Shown here piece by piece: positions 36,911 through 44,988 of a DNA stretch of 64,000 nucleotides (position 1 is the first letter of the stretch; each line of letters begins with the position of its first letter). The DNA is taken from contig JAKJER010000003.1 of assembly GCA_022705325.1 (NCBI GenBank), forward strand, positions 62,001-126,000, in the 5' to 3' direction. The notes beneath the pieces are model-generated. The model worked only from the letters and a program-made list of their open reading frames with translations. It was not told where the DNA came from and ran no database searches. Made by a program: the position numbers and the translations under genes. This stretch comes from Planctomycetota bacterium. GTDB taxonomy: Bacteria; Planctomycetota; Phycisphaerae; SM23-33.

Positions 36911-37645
36911 ATGACCGACTACGTCAAAGGTAAAGTCGTCATCATCACCGGCGGGAGCAGCGGGTTTGGATTGGAGGCGGCCCGCATCCTCCTGGAGCGC
37001 GGAGCGAAGGTGGCCATCACCGGTCGAAACGCCGACCGCCTGAACGCCGCCGCCCAGGACCTCAAGGGTGGCGACAACCTGCTGGCCGTCCAGGCCGACG
37101 CGAGGAGCACCGACGACTGGAAGCGGCTGCTCCAGCAGACCGCGGCCACGTTCGGACGCATCGACGTACTGGTGAACAACCACGGCGCGGGCATCAAGAT
37201 CGCCCCCACCGAGGAGATGGACGACGCGAGCATCCAGGAGGCCCTGGACGTGAACATCGCCTCGGTCATCCGCGGCTGCCGTGAGACCATCCCCTACATG
37301 AAAAAGCGGGGCTCGGGCCTCATCATCAACGTCTCCAGCGCGTGCGCGTACCACTCCTGGCCCACCTGGGGCGTATACACGGCCGCCAAGGCGGGCATGG
37401 TGGCCTTCACGAGGAGCCTGCACCTGGAGATGGCCGAATGGGGCGGGCGGGCGACGAACTTCATCCCCGGCGCGGCGCGGACCAACTTCTGCCAGGCCGC
37501 CAACCTCGACGACTCGTGGCTGGAGGGCTTCCCAAGCGCCCACGACTTCGCCCGCACGATCGTCCAGTGCATCGACGTCCCCGACAACTGCTTCATCGAG
37601 GAGGTCAGCATCTGGGGCGTCAAGCAGACGATCAACCCGTTCTGA
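36911..37645 (+). CDS. Short-chain dehydrogenase/reductase
   Basis: Cytoplasmic NAD(P)-dependent oxidoreductase of the classical SDR family, 244 aa, the usual length. TGGSSGFG (residues 13-20) is the nucleotide-binding Gly motif, NNHGAG replaces the NNAG motif, INVSS supplies the catalytic serine, and Y156-T-A-A-K160 is the catalytic Tyr/Lys pair. AKAITGRNADRL-like residues after strand 2 (VAITGRNADRL, with Arg) favour NADP, an inference from general SDR rules. The C-terminal substrate loop (GAARTNFCQAANLDDSW) is unlike any I can name, so the substrate is open. The ribosome site is ACAAGGAGCC. It stands alone, convergent with the phospholipase-like gene 49 nt away. Confidence 0.9.
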   Translation: MTDYVKGKVVIITGGSSGFGLEAARILLERGAKVAITGRNADRLNAAAQDLKGGDNLLAVQADARSTDDWKRLLQQTAATFGRIDVLVNNHGAGIKIAPTEEMDDASIQEALDVNIASVIRGCRETIPYMKKRGSGLIINVSSACAYHSWPTWGVYTAAKAGMVAFTRSLHLEMAEWGGRATNFIPGAARTNFCQAANLDDSWLEGFPSAHDFARTIVQCIDVPDNCFIEEVSIWGVKQTINPF

Positions 37646-37694
37646 GCTCACGCATCTCACGGGCTCCACAGACTGCAGAGGGCATTCCGCCCGC

Positions 37695-39167
37695 TCACGA
37701 TTTGGGCGTGACCCAGACGCATTCGATCGCGTCCTCGACGGGCTTGTCCGTCGTCACGGTCACGTAGACGGCGACATGCTCTTTGACGTCGAAGGTCGTT
37801 TCGGCCTGGCCCGTCGGAAGGTCCAGACGGTCTGGGGCCGGGGGCTTCTCCGGGCCCTTGGGGTCGCGCTTGGCGAACCAGAACGTTACCCGGGCCGACG
37901 CGTCCTGCAGCCGTGCGCCGCACACGTACGTTCCGCGTTCGCTCAGGCGGGAGCGGGAACTTCTCCACACGCCCGCCTGCTTGGGGTTCTTTGGCTTGGT
38001 GCAGGTCCATCGGTCGGGTTGTTCGGCCAGCAGATATCGCATCTGCGCGGCTGGGTTCTGGAGCAGGTTGCGGGGCGGCTCCATCGGCTCCAGCCCGATC
38101 TGGGTTGTGCAGGTCTTGCCTTCCTTCAACTCAAGCGGGGCCGAGACCGCCCAGTTGGCCCCTGTCCGGCAGGCCAGCACGCGGTACCGGCCGGGCGGGA
38201 GGTTGTGCAAGCGAAACTCGCCCCTCCAGCCGCCCTTCGGCTGCGGCCCGGCTGTGTCCGCCAGCGTCGTGAAAGAAGTAGCCGCCGCGTGAAAGCGGCC
38301 TTCGTGCCGCTGGGCCTTCTTCAGCGCGTCGTACCGCTCCAGGTCGAGCAGGACGATGCGAGCGCCCTTCTGGTCGTTCTTCCACAGTGCAGGCGCGGTC
38401 ACAATCCCCTCCACCTCCGCACCCCCCTGCCGTGAGGCCAGCCCCAACGTCAGGACCGTGTGCAGCACGTCGGCCGTCGCGCGGGCGGACTCGTTGGCGG
38501 ACTCCAGGATGATCGGTTCGACCTCGGGCCGCTTGGACTCTCCGGCCTTGACCAGCGGCATGGCCCGTTCGGCCCGCTTGGCGGAGAACTGCCTCAGTTC
38601 CTCCAACCGCTTTCGAAGCCCGGCCAGCGCCTCCTCATCGGTCCGTCCCAGCAGCCTCGGCTGATAGGCCTTGATGTTGATCTGCCGGGCAGGCAGCCAG
38701 TTCTCCAGTTCGCGATGGTGCGGCATGCGCGAGGTGTGCGGCGGGGCGCCCAGGTCCTCCACGTAATGCACCAGGGGCCCGAGTTGGCGACAGGCGTTCT
38801 CGGGCGTCTCGGTCCGCAGGGCCTGGAGGCTGCGTCGGAAATGCGGCTCGAAGGCCTCGCCCACGCCCGGCCAGATGTGCCCCACGGGACGAGGGCGGGC
38901 GCGAATCAGGAGGTAGTCGTCGATGTAGAACTCGCGCTTCTCCTCGCCGGCATGGTCCGGCATCCAGCAGTGAGAGTCGAGCGCGGCCAGGCGGGCCTTG
39001 CCCAGGACCCGCTGCCACCGCTCCAGGTCCGGCAGGACCGACAGGGCGGCGCGGGTGATGTCCGAGTGCGGCCCCCAGGCCAGGGCGGGCCCTGCCGACG
39101 CGGCCAGCAGCCCCACCGCCAGCATCCCCCGTTGCAGCGAACGCCAACGCGTCATGTCGGTACTCAT
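37695..39167 (-). CDS. Secreted zinc phospholipase C/S1-P1 nuclease-like protein
   Basis: 490 aa. The signal peptide ends PALA-W31, so the mature protein would begin with Trp, the ligand expected of zinc phospholipase C/S1 nucleases, whose N-terminal Trp coordinates zinc by its amino group. Other ligands fit: H134, D138 and H144 in LVHYVEDLGAPPHTS have the same spacing as H118, D122 and H128 of Bacillus cereus phospholipase C, and H151 with E155 mimics the last His/Glu pair. The catalytic domain covers about residues 31-260. About 270-350 looks like a carboxypeptidase regulatory-type beta domain (FRLHNLPPGRYRVLACRTG), and a further C-terminal domain has no clear relative. It follows the SpoIIE phosphatase by 17 nt in the same direction. 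Whether the substrate is phospholipid or nucleic acid is unknown. Confidence 0.8.
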   Translation of the reverse strand: MSTDMTRWRSLQRGMLAVGLLAASAGPALAWGPHSDITRAALSVLPDLERWQRVLGKARLAALDSHCWMPDHAGEEKREFYIDDYLLIRARPRPVGHIWPGVGEAFEPHFRRSLQALRTETPENACRQLGPLVHYVEDLGAPPHTSRMPHHRELENWLPARQINIKAYQPRLLGRTDEEALAGLRKRLEELRQFSAKRAERAMPLVKAGESKRPEVEPIILESANESARATADVLHTVLTLGLASRQGGAEVEGIVTAPALWKNDQKGARIVLLDLERYDALKKAQRHEGRFHAAATSFTTLADTAGPQPKGGWRGEFRLHNLPPGRYRVLACRTGANWAVSAPLELKEGKTCTTQIGLEPMEPPRNLLQNPAAQMRYLLAEQPDRWTCTKPKNPKQAGVWRSSRSRLSERGTYVCGARLQDASARVTFWFAKRDPKGPEKPPAPDRLDLPTGQAETTFDVKEHVAVYVTVTTDKPVEDAIECVWVTPKS

Positions 39168-39184
39168 CAAACCGAGACGGCCCG

Positions 39185-40441
39185 TCACTTCCGGCGCACC
39201 ACCACCGCCGTCACGTCGTCGGCCTGTGGGGCGCCGCCGGTAAACTCGATGACGGCCTGATGGAGATTGGCGATCATCTGCTCAGAAGGCAGGTCGCGAT
39301 CGCGCCGGAGCACGAGTTTCATCCGCTCCAGCCCGAACAGTTCGCCCACCGCGTTGGAGGCTTCGAAGATGCCGTCGGTGGTGAGGGCCGCGAAGTCGCC
39401 CGGGGTAAAGGCGAAGCTGGAGACGTTGTCGAACACCGCGTCCTCGAATACCCCGAACGGCAGGCCCGTCGCCCCCACCTCCGTAAACCGGTCCTCGCTG
39501 CGGCGGTAGAACAGGAGAGGCCCGTGTCCGGCCGAGGCGTACTCCAGATGCCCGTTCCTCGGGTCCAACATTCCCAGGAAGCACGTGACGAAACGGGCCT
39601 CGCCCAGATCCCGCGCCAGCAGGTTGTTGACCAGGTTCAGGATGTGCGCGACGTTGCAGCCGCCCACGCCGACCGCTCGGAGCATGGCCCGCGTCTCGGC
39701 GATGACCAGGGCCGGGCCGATCCCGTGCCCGCTGGCGTCGGCGACCACCAGCATGCACCGTCCGTCGTCCAGCGCCAGGAAGTCGTAGGTGTCCCCGCCG
39801 GTCTCGTCGGCCGCCCGCGAAAAACCGGCCACGTCGAAGCCGGGAATCTCCGGGTTCTCCTTGGGCAGCAGGTTCTGCTGGATCTCCCGGGCGATCTTCA
39901 TGGCCCGCTCCATCCGCTGCTTCTCGACGTAGTGCTCGATGAGCCTGGCCCGTTGCAGCGCCACGCCCGCCTGGGCGCCCAGCGTCTCGGCCAACGTGAT
40001 GTCGTAGGCGTTGAACGGCCCGCTCCGCTTGTTGAGCACCTGGAGCACGCCCACCAGCGAGCCCTCATAGTCGCGCAGCGGCACCGAAAGGATGTTCCGC
40101 GTCCGAAAGCCCGTTCGCCGATCCACGTCGCGGTTGAAGCGGGCGTCGGCATAGGCATCGGGAACGTTGACGGTCTGACCCGAACGGATGGTCTCGCCCA
40201 CGATGCCCCGCTCGGCGGGCATGCGGATCTCGCTGGCCCCCACCGCCACCCGGCTGACCAGTTCGTTGTGGACCGAGTCGTACAGGAACAGCGACGCCCG
40301 CTCGGCGTCCAGCAGTTCCATCGACCGCTCGATGACCAGCCAGAAGACGCTGTCCAGGTCCATCACCGCCGCCAGCGAGCGCGTGATCTCCAGCACCTTC
40401 AGCAGGTCCTGAAGCTTCGACTTGTCGTCCCGTTCGATCAT
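39185..40441 (-). CDS. GAF-domain PP2C/SpoIIE-type serine phosphatase
   Basis: 418 aa starting at ATG 40441. A GAF domain (about residues 15-170) probably senses a small ligand (LFLYDSVHNELVSRVAVG, GIVGETIRSGQTVNVPDAYAD). A linker helix of the RsbU type (ALQRARLIEHYVEKQRMERAMKIAREIQQNLLP) leads to a SpoIIE/PP2C phosphatase domain (about 215-418) with DTYDFLALDDGRCMLVVADASGHG (metal aspartates and the DxSGHG motif) and a C-terminal GAPQADDVTAVVVRR. In the family it dephosphorylates an anti-anti-sigma (STAS) protein and thereby controls a sigma factor; no partner kinase or STAS protein is in the window. It is 17 nt upstream of the phospholipase-like gene, so both are probably one transcript. 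Confidence 0.9.
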   Translation of the reverse strand: MIERDDKSKLQDLLKVLEITRSLAAVMDLDSVFWLVIERSMELLDAERASLFLYDSVHNELVSRVAVGASEIRMPAERGIVGETIRSGQTVNVPDAYADARFNRDVDRRTGFRTRNILSVPLRDYEGSLVGVLQVLNKRSGPFNAYDITLAETLGAQAGVALQRARLIEHYVEKQRMERAMKIAREIQQNLLPKENPEIPGFDVAGFSRAADETGGDTYDFLALDDGRCMLVVADASGHGIGPALVIAETRAMLRAVGVGGCNVAHILNLVNNLLARDLGEARFVTCFLGMLDPRNGHLEYASAGHGPLLFYRRSEDRFTEVGATGLPFGVFEDAVFDNVSSFAFTPGDFAALTTDGIFEASNAVGELFGLERMKLVLRRDRDLPSEQMIANLHQAVIEFTGGAPQADDVTAVVVRRK

Positions 40442-40609
40442 GTGGTGCGAGCCAGCGAGACAGTCTACCACAGCCCTGCCGACTTGGCGAGGTCTCACGA
40501 AAAAGAATGAGCCGTCCCGCCCGGACGCGCAAACCAAGCCAGCCATCGTGCCGTGATGCCGCGGTCGGCACGCCAGCCGACTGCCGCCGTGCCTCCGGAC
40601 GCCTGCAGG

Positions 40610-42019
40610 CTACAATTCCCAGCCCTTGCGATACTCGCGGCTCAGCAGCTTGTTCGCCCGGTCGCTGTTGGTGAACTTAAAGGCGGCGCCATCCCACTTG
40701 AGGACCTGCCCCGGACAGCGGACGCCGATGTTGCCCAGTTGGCAGGTCTCGGTGAGCAGCCCGGCGTGGTCGGGGAAGTTAGCCCCGGCCGGCACGCCGC
40801 CCCGGCAGGCGATGACGAACTCCTCGTAGTGCCCGGGCGAGCGGGGAAGCGACTTGGGCGGGCGCCGGGCGGCCTTCATGGCCGACTCCGGGATGAGCCG
40901 GTGGCCCATCATCTTGCCTTTCTCGCCCACATAGAGCGTGTCGCCCTGGTAGCGTCCGGGTTCCAACTCCGCCGGACGAGGCGGCCGCAGGCCCCCGTCG
41001 TACCACTGGAGGCTCACCGGAGGCAGGTCGCCGCGGGCGGGGAACTCGAAGCGGGCGATCACGCCCATCGGGTAGGTCTCGCCATTGTCCCGCGTGGATG
41101 AGGCTTCGACGCTGACCGGGCTGCCCAGTTTCAAGGCCTTGAAGACCGTCGAGAGCTTGTGGCAACCCAGGTCGCCCAGCAGCCCCGTGCCGAAGTCCCA
41201 CCAGTTTCGCCACATCCACGGCAGGTACTCCGGGCTGTAGGGACGCTCCGGCGCCACGCCCAGCCAAAGGTCCCAGTCCACCCCGTCCGGCACGGGCGCG
41301 GCCGGCGGGCGACCGTCGAACATCGCGGGCGCCCAGAAACGGGCCGGCGACCACACGTGGACCTCCCGCACGGGCCCGATCGCCCCGTCCCAGATCAGTT
41401 CGCACGTCACGCGGGCTTCCTCGCTGGCCTGCCCGTGGTTGCCGAGCTGCGTGGCCACGCCCGCCTCGCGGGCCGCCTCGGCCACCTTGCGGGCCTCCTC
41501 CACCGTGTAGGTCAGGGGCTTTTCGCAGTAGACGTGTTTCTTGCGCTTCAGGGCCGCCAGCGTGATCACCGCGTGGTTATGGTCCGGCGTGGCCACCATC
41601 ACCGCGTCGGCGTCCTCCTTCTCCAGCAGCTCGCGGTAGTCGCAGTACGCCTTGCACCCGCGGTAGGTCCCGCCGGGCTTGTCCTTTGCGTAGGCGGCGT
41701 CGATGTACTTGCGGGAGGGCTCGCGCCCGGCCGCCTGCCGCTCCTTGCCCTGGTTCCAGTTCCACGAGATGTACCCGCCCGCCTCGCGGACGACGTCGCA
41801 GACGGCGACCACCTGGGCGGTGGGGATCTGCTGGAAGGCGGCCATGTTCTGGAGCCCCTGCCCGCCGACGCCGATGCCGGCGATGGTGGTCCGCTGGCTG
41901 GGCGGCGTCTTGCCGGGCCCGCCCAGGACGCTGGCGGGCACGATCGTGAAGGCGGCAGCGGCGGAGGCGGTCTGAAGCAGGTCGCGGCGCGAGAGGGTGC
42001 TTCGTCCGGAAACGTCCAT
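40610..42019 (-). CDS. Tat-exported Gfo/Idh/MocA family oxidoreductase
   Basis: 469 aa. ATG 42019 is preceded by AGGAG at 7 nt. A twin-arginine signal, LSRRDLLQTASAAAAFTIV, precedes a Rossmann domain (GIGVGGQGLQNM) and the VYCEKPLT motif with the family's catalytic lysine. The C-terminal domain has a YSPEYLPWMWRNWWDFGTG segment rich in Trp, seen in the exported planctomycete subfamily of such oxidoreductases. These proteins carry NAD(P) and are thought to be folded before Tat export; some bacterial relatives are glycosidases working by NAD-dependent oxidation. Substrate unknown. Compare the cytoplasmic homologue at 1670-2866, which lacks the signal. Confidence 0.9.
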   Translation of the reverse strand: MDVSGRSTLSRRDLLQTASAAAAFTIVPASVLGGPGKTPPSQRTTIAGIGVGGQGLQNMAAFQQIPTAQVVAVCDVVREAGGYISWNWNQGKERQAAGREPSRKYIDAAYAKDKPGGTYRGCKAYCDYRELLEKEDADAVMVATPDHNHAVITLAALKRKKHVYCEKPLTYTVEEARKVAEAAREAGVATQLGNHGQASEEARVTCELIWDGAIGPVREVHVWSPARFWAPAMFDGRPPAAPVPDGVDWDLWLGVAPERPYSPEYLPWMWRNWWDFGTGLLGDLGCHKLSTVFKALKLGSPVSVEASSTRDNGETYPMGVIARFEFPARGDLPPVSLQWYDGGLRPPRPAELEPGRYQGDTLYVGEKGKMMGHRLIPESAMKAARRPPKSLPRSPGHYEEFVIACRGGVPAGANFPDHAGLLTETCQLGNIGVRCPGQVLKWDGAAFKFTNSDRANKLLSREYRKGWEL

Positions 42020-42694
42020 GTCGATCTCCTCGGGAGGCAGCAGATGGCGTAACGAATCTCCGCCTATTGTCCGCTCCGGGTATGCCCGCGCCAAGGACGA
42101 ACCCGCACACCCGTGGGGAATGCCCCCCGCGCCAGCCGATCCCCCCACGACCGGCCAGGATGCCCCAGGCCGCGTTCAGCCAAAAGACCGACCCCACATC
42201 CCCCTGCGCACCGGCCGAGCGATCCTGGACCCGGCCAGCCCGCCCCGCCGACCCTCGACAGGCCGACAAGTCCGGGCGACCCCCGCCCCGCATGCGTTCC
42301 GCGCCGGCCGGCGTCTTCCCCGTCGCCTCGCCCTCCGCCCGAGTCCCGAAAGAAAGGGAATACCCCCAAGGGCGCTTTAGGGCGCTTTCGCCGCCCAGCC
42401 GACACGAAACCGCCCGCCCGGCGGTTGCCTAACTGACGTTGGAACAGGGATTTACCCCCGCGCCCTGGTGCGAACGCCACGCGTCCTGTCGCGCCCTGTA
42501 TGCGCCCTGACGCGCCCCGCCCTCGCCCCTCCGCGAACTACCAGCGCCCTGTCGCGCCGCGATTGCTCGCCGAGAACGCCGTCCCCGTCCCGTTCACGCA
42601 CATGCAGGTCCAACGCGAAACGCCGCGGTCGCGCAGATCAACCGCCTGGACATACTCCGCCGCGCGATCGCTCCGGCATCGTGGAAGAGTCAGC
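42020..42694. other. Gene-free interval with short direct repeats
   Basis: About 675 nt without a convincing gene. Open frames on both strands are extreme in Pro/Arg and have no ribosome sites. The octamer GCGCCCTG occurs at 42460, 42491, 42502 and 42544, and GGGCGCTTT is duplicated near 42371-42391. No tRNA or T-run hairpin seen. G+C is higher than in the next 1 kb. Confidence 0.5.
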
Positions 42695-43006
42695 CTAAGG
42701 CCCCGCTTTCTCCATAAGCTGCAGCCAAGCATGGAAAGCTTGATCTTCGGTCAGCCCGGCCTGAGTGGCCGTTTCAAGCTCTTCGGTCATATCGGCATCG
42801 GAGTGCTTCGTATACCGGAGAGCCCCACCGGAAGAAATCGCCAGCGTATGCAGCGGGCCATCTTCGCTTCCACATTCAATCCAAGCATCTGGATGCTCAG
42901 GGTCAGGCGTTGCGAAGACTTCCTGGATGGCTTGCCGCAACTGGTCCCTTGTCGGCTGTGGAATGCAATTGCCGTTTCGAGTGTAGAGGTTCGTCCACCG
43001 AATCAT
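42695..43006 (-). CDS. Small orphan protein, possibly immunity-like
   Basis: 103 aa starting at ATG 43006 with AAAGG about 7 nt upstream; no signal peptide or membrane helix. The sequence is acidic with balanced composition (QLRQAIQEVFATPDPEHPDAW, IECGSEDGPLHTLAISSGG, DADMTEELETATQAG), unlike the random frames around it, so it looks real. I recognise no named family. The pattern of small acidic cytosolic proteins near toxin-antitoxin genes suggests an immunity-type role, which is only a guess. G+C is below that of the core genes. The toxin gene begins about 170 nt upstream on the same strand. Confidence 0.5.
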   Translation of the reverse strand: MIRWTNLYTRNGNCIPQPTRDQLRQAIQEVFATPDPEHPDAWIECGSEDGPLHTLAISSGGALRYTKHSDADMTEELETATQAGLTEDQAFHAWLQLMEKAGP

Positions 43007-43174
43007 CGTCAGCCTTTCGTCTTCACTTCGGGTCGCCACTGGCCGGCCCGATTTCCGAGGACATCTTATTCGTTATTGTGATAGTGTGGTATCAGGCGGC
43101 AAACGGAGATAGCGGGCCCGCTCCTATCCCGGCCGGTGATCCCCGGCCGGGTCCGGACGCTTGGGGGATGTCAC

Positions 43175-43456
43175 CTACCTTCCCCCTTTGCCTCGCAAGT
43201 AGTTTCTCACCTCGTCGTGGTCGCCGGCGAAGTCGAAGGCCAGGACGCCCTTCTCCGCGAGAAGCACCAATCGCCAGTCGAGGCTGGTGCGGCATTGGTA
43301 CACGTGCTTGTCGAGCTTCCTGATCGAAAGCCCCGTATGCTCGTGGGGATTGCCAAACCCCTTGACTACCCGCTTCAGAGCGGCGGGAACTTCGGCTTCC
43401 CTTCCCGCTTCACGAACGATCTTCCTGAACCGTTTGGACAGTTCAACGGAAATCAT
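43175..43456 (-). CDS. RelE/ParE-superfamily toxin
   Basis: 93 aa, the usual size. The sequence shows an N-terminal helix pair (ELSKRFRKIVREAGREAEV), then the short beta-sheet with the basic SIRKLDKHVYQCRTSLDWRLVLL block in the position of the catalytic surface of RelE-like ribonucleases, ending FAGDHDEVRNYL. In the family the toxin cuts ribosome-bound mRNA or inhibits gyrase, and is neutralised by its antitoxin. ATG 43456 overlaps the antitoxin stop region by 14 nt, as in many such pairs, with antitoxin first. It is the second gene of the operon starting at 43715. Confidence 0.78.
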   Translation of the reverse strand: MISVELSKRFRKIVREAGREAEVPAALKRVVKGFGNPHEHTGLSIRKLDKHVYQCRTSLDWRLVLLAEKGVLAFDFAGDHDEVRNYLRGKGGR

Positions 43457-43715
43457 CCGCGCCCCCGGTGAACTTCGTCATCCGGCCGGCTTTTCTCGCC
43501 TTCCGTATGTCCGCGCTGATTCGTCGCTCGGCCTTGGCCATCTCGGCCGGCGTCAGAGCGTATTCCTGAAGCGCATAATCGGCGGAGGTCACTTCCACCG
43601 GGTGCAACGCGACGATCTTGCCGTCGATGACGAAACCCACGTCCTCTCCTTGCGTGGCCTTTTTCAGCCAGTACCCCAGCCGCCCACGACCTTCTGTAAC
43701 CGTTAGAGTCTTCAT
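43443..43715 (-). CDS. Phd/YefM-type antitoxin
   Basis: 90 aa beginning MKTLTVTEGRGRLGYWLKKATQGEDVGFVI, the usual Phd/YefM N-terminal DNA-binding fold. It is followed by DGKIVALHPVEV and a basic C-terminal tail (AKAERRISADIRKARKAGR) that would wrap the toxin. It binds its own promoter in this family. An in-frame ATG 17 codons upstream exists, but the stretch between has no family resemblance. A perfect GGCGTACGCC palindrome lies 12 nt upstream and is a natural operator candidate. It is co-transcribed with the toxin at 43175-43456. Confidence 0.78.
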   Translation of the reverse strand: MKTLTVTEGRGRLGYWLKKATQGEDVGFVIDGKIVALHPVEVTSADYALQEYALTPAEMAKAERRISADIRKARKAGRMTKFTGGADDFR

Positions 43716-43726
43716 ACGTTCATTAT

Positions 43727-43736
43727 GGCGTACGCC
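43727..43736. promoter_or_regulatory. Palindrome upstream of antitoxin, candidate operator
   Basis: GGCGTACGCC is a perfect 10-bp palindrome that lies just upstream of a CATAAT box on the reverse strand, 12 nt before the antitoxin ATG. Autorepression by the toxin-antitoxin complex is typical of the family. Confidence 0.4.
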
Positions 43737-43852
43737 CGACCCGACAGTTATCCCAATCAACTCCACTTCCAGCGAGGATTCGCGTGTGGGGCACGACGCC
43801 CGCGTCGCGCCGACGCCGGCGGTTCAACCGGTGGAAAGATCACGAATTGCGC

Positions 43853-43898
43853 TTGACAAACCGATTCGCATAGTATAAAGTACTTTGTAATACAAAGT
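43853..43898 (+). promoter_or_regulatory. Promoter with a 17-bp perfect inverted repeat (operator)
   Basis: TTGACA (43853-43858), a 15-bp spacer and TATAAA (43874-43879) are followed at 43882-43898 by ACTTTGTAATACAAAGT, a perfect inverted repeat with one central A. The repeat covers the predicted transcription start. It precedes the operon that contains a winged-helix regulator, so autoregulation is likely but inferred. ATG 43920 follows a GGAG site. Confidence 0.75.
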
Positions 43899-43919
43899 CC
43901 TTCCCTGGAGAACGCCGCC

Positions 43920-44528
43920 ATGAACCCAGACAAGGCCGCCGCAGAACTCAAGATCATCCGCCAGCTCATGGAGCGCCCCATCCGCTACTCGGCCATGAGC
44001 GGGCTGTCGGGCATCCTGGCCGGGGCGGCGGCGCTGGCGGGCCTGGCGCTGGACCGGCACATCAGCGGCGCCGGCACGCACGAACAGGCCTTCTGGATCA
44101 ACCTGGTCGTCTGGGCCGGCGTGTTCCTGGCGGCCTTCGCGTCGGCGACGCTGCTGACGCATCTCCGCGAGCGCCGCCAGCACATGCCCTTCTGGACGCA
44201 GATGAAGTGGCGGATCCTTCGCACGATCCTGCCGCCCTTCGTGGCCGGGACGGGCCTGACCGTCATCGTCGCCGTCCAGACCCACTTCGCCGGATCCAAC
44301 CAGTGGGGGCTGATCCCGGCGGCCTGGATGCTCTTCTACGGCGTGGCCTGCTGGCAGGTAGCCGAGTTCAGCATCGTCGAACTGCGTCTGATGAGCGTCA
44401 CGTTCATCGTCCTGGGCCTGTTGTCGGCGGGGCCATTCCAGAACAACCCCTACATCATGCTCGGCGTGTCGTTCGGCGGGGTGCACGTCGCGTACGGCAT
44501 CGCGGTCTGGGCGCGATACGGCGGATAG
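43920..44528 (+). CDS. Multipass membrane protein of unknown function
   Basis: 202 aa, first gene of the operon. The N-terminus is cytoplasmic (MNPDKAAAELKIIRQLMERP), followed by about five to six membrane helices, including YSAMSGLSGILAGAAALAGLA, WINLVVWAGVFLAAFASATLL, ILPPFVAGTGLTVIVAVQT and MSVTFIVLGLLSAGPF. The family is not recognised, but small membrane proteins in this position beside a winged-helix regulator and a CreD-like protein recur in planctomycetes and other bacteria, in my recollection. Its ribosome site is GGAG about 10 nt before the ATG. It is followed after 2 nt by a 47-aa membrane peptide, so translation is coupled. Confidence 0.75.
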   Translation: MNPDKAAAELKIIRQLMERPIRYSAMSGLSGILAGAAALAGLALDRHISGAGTHEQAFWINLVVWAGVFLAAFASATLLTHLRERRQHMPFWTQMKWRILRTILPPFVAGTGLTVIVAVQTHFAGSNQWGLIPAAWMLFYGVACWQVAEFSIVELRLMSVTFIVLGLLSAGPFQNNPYIMLGVSFGGVHVAYGIAVWARYGG

Positions 44529-44530
44529 CG

Positions 44531-44674
44531 ATGGCGAGCGGAAACGTGGACATTTTCGAGGAACATCTCTGGCGATTCTGGGTGCGTCTGGCCCTGCTGA
44601 CGGCGCCGCTGGCGCTGGCGGGCCTGGCCGCCCTGCTGATCGCCCTCGCCGCCGCGGGCAGGACCACCGCGTGA
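44531..44674 (+). CDS. 47-aa single-span membrane peptide
   Basis: Starts 2 nt after the stop of the previous gene and overlaps the next start by 4 nt (GTGA at 44671-44674). Sequence: a charged N-terminus (MASGNVDIFEEHLWRFWVRL), then one long hydrophobic helix (ALLTAPLALAGLAALLIALA). Its tight packing between two real genes is the main evidence. It could be a regulatory or assembly peptide for the neighbouring membrane proteins; function unknown. Confidence 0.65.
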   Translation: MASGNVDIFEEHLWRFWVRLALLTAPLALAGLAALLIALAAAGRTTA

Positions 44675-44988
44675 GCCATACTCCCCACAACCAGCTTGAC
44701 GAGACCATCCACCAGCGGACGCGGCTGGCGATCATGGCCGCGTTGTCGGGCGTCGAGAGCCTGGAGTTCAACGAACTCAAGGCCCAGTTGGGCCTGACCG
44801 ACGGGAACCTGTCGACGCACCTGTCGGCCCTGGAGCGGGCCGGCTACGTCCGCATCGTCAAGAGCTTCAAGGGGCGAAAGCCCAACACTGCCGTCTCCCA
44901 GACCGCCCGCGGAAGGCGGGCCATGGAGAACTACCTGGCCCTGCTCCAGAAGATCCTGGACCAGGCCCGCGAGAGGAGCCAGCCATGA
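44671..44988 (+). CDS. Winged-helix transcriptional regulator (HTH_34/MarR-like)
   Basis: 105 aa, GTG start overlapping the peptide stop. The winged-helix fold is clear: RTRLAIMAALSGVESLEFNE, then the recognition region LKAQLGLTDGNLSTHLSALE, followed by a wing (GYVRIVKSFKGRKPNTAV) and the dimer-type C-terminal helix ENYLALLQKILDQ. This is the HTH_34-like family, usually a repressor of its own operon. The inverted repeat at 43882-43898, over the promoter, is the likely operator. It overlaps the next gene by 4 nt (ATGA 44985-44988), so regulator and CreD-like protein are made together. Confidence 0.85.
   Translation: MSHTPHNQLDETIHQRTRLAIMAALSGVESLEFNELKAQLGLTDGNLSTHLSALERAGYVRIVKSFKGRKPNTAVSQTARGRRAMENYLALLQKILDQARERSQP

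Noticed and set aside
42067..42480. Several proline/arginine-rich open frames after the Tat oxidoreductase
   Set aside because: Frames exist on both strands with equal quality, none with a start signal; the region is better called non-coding.
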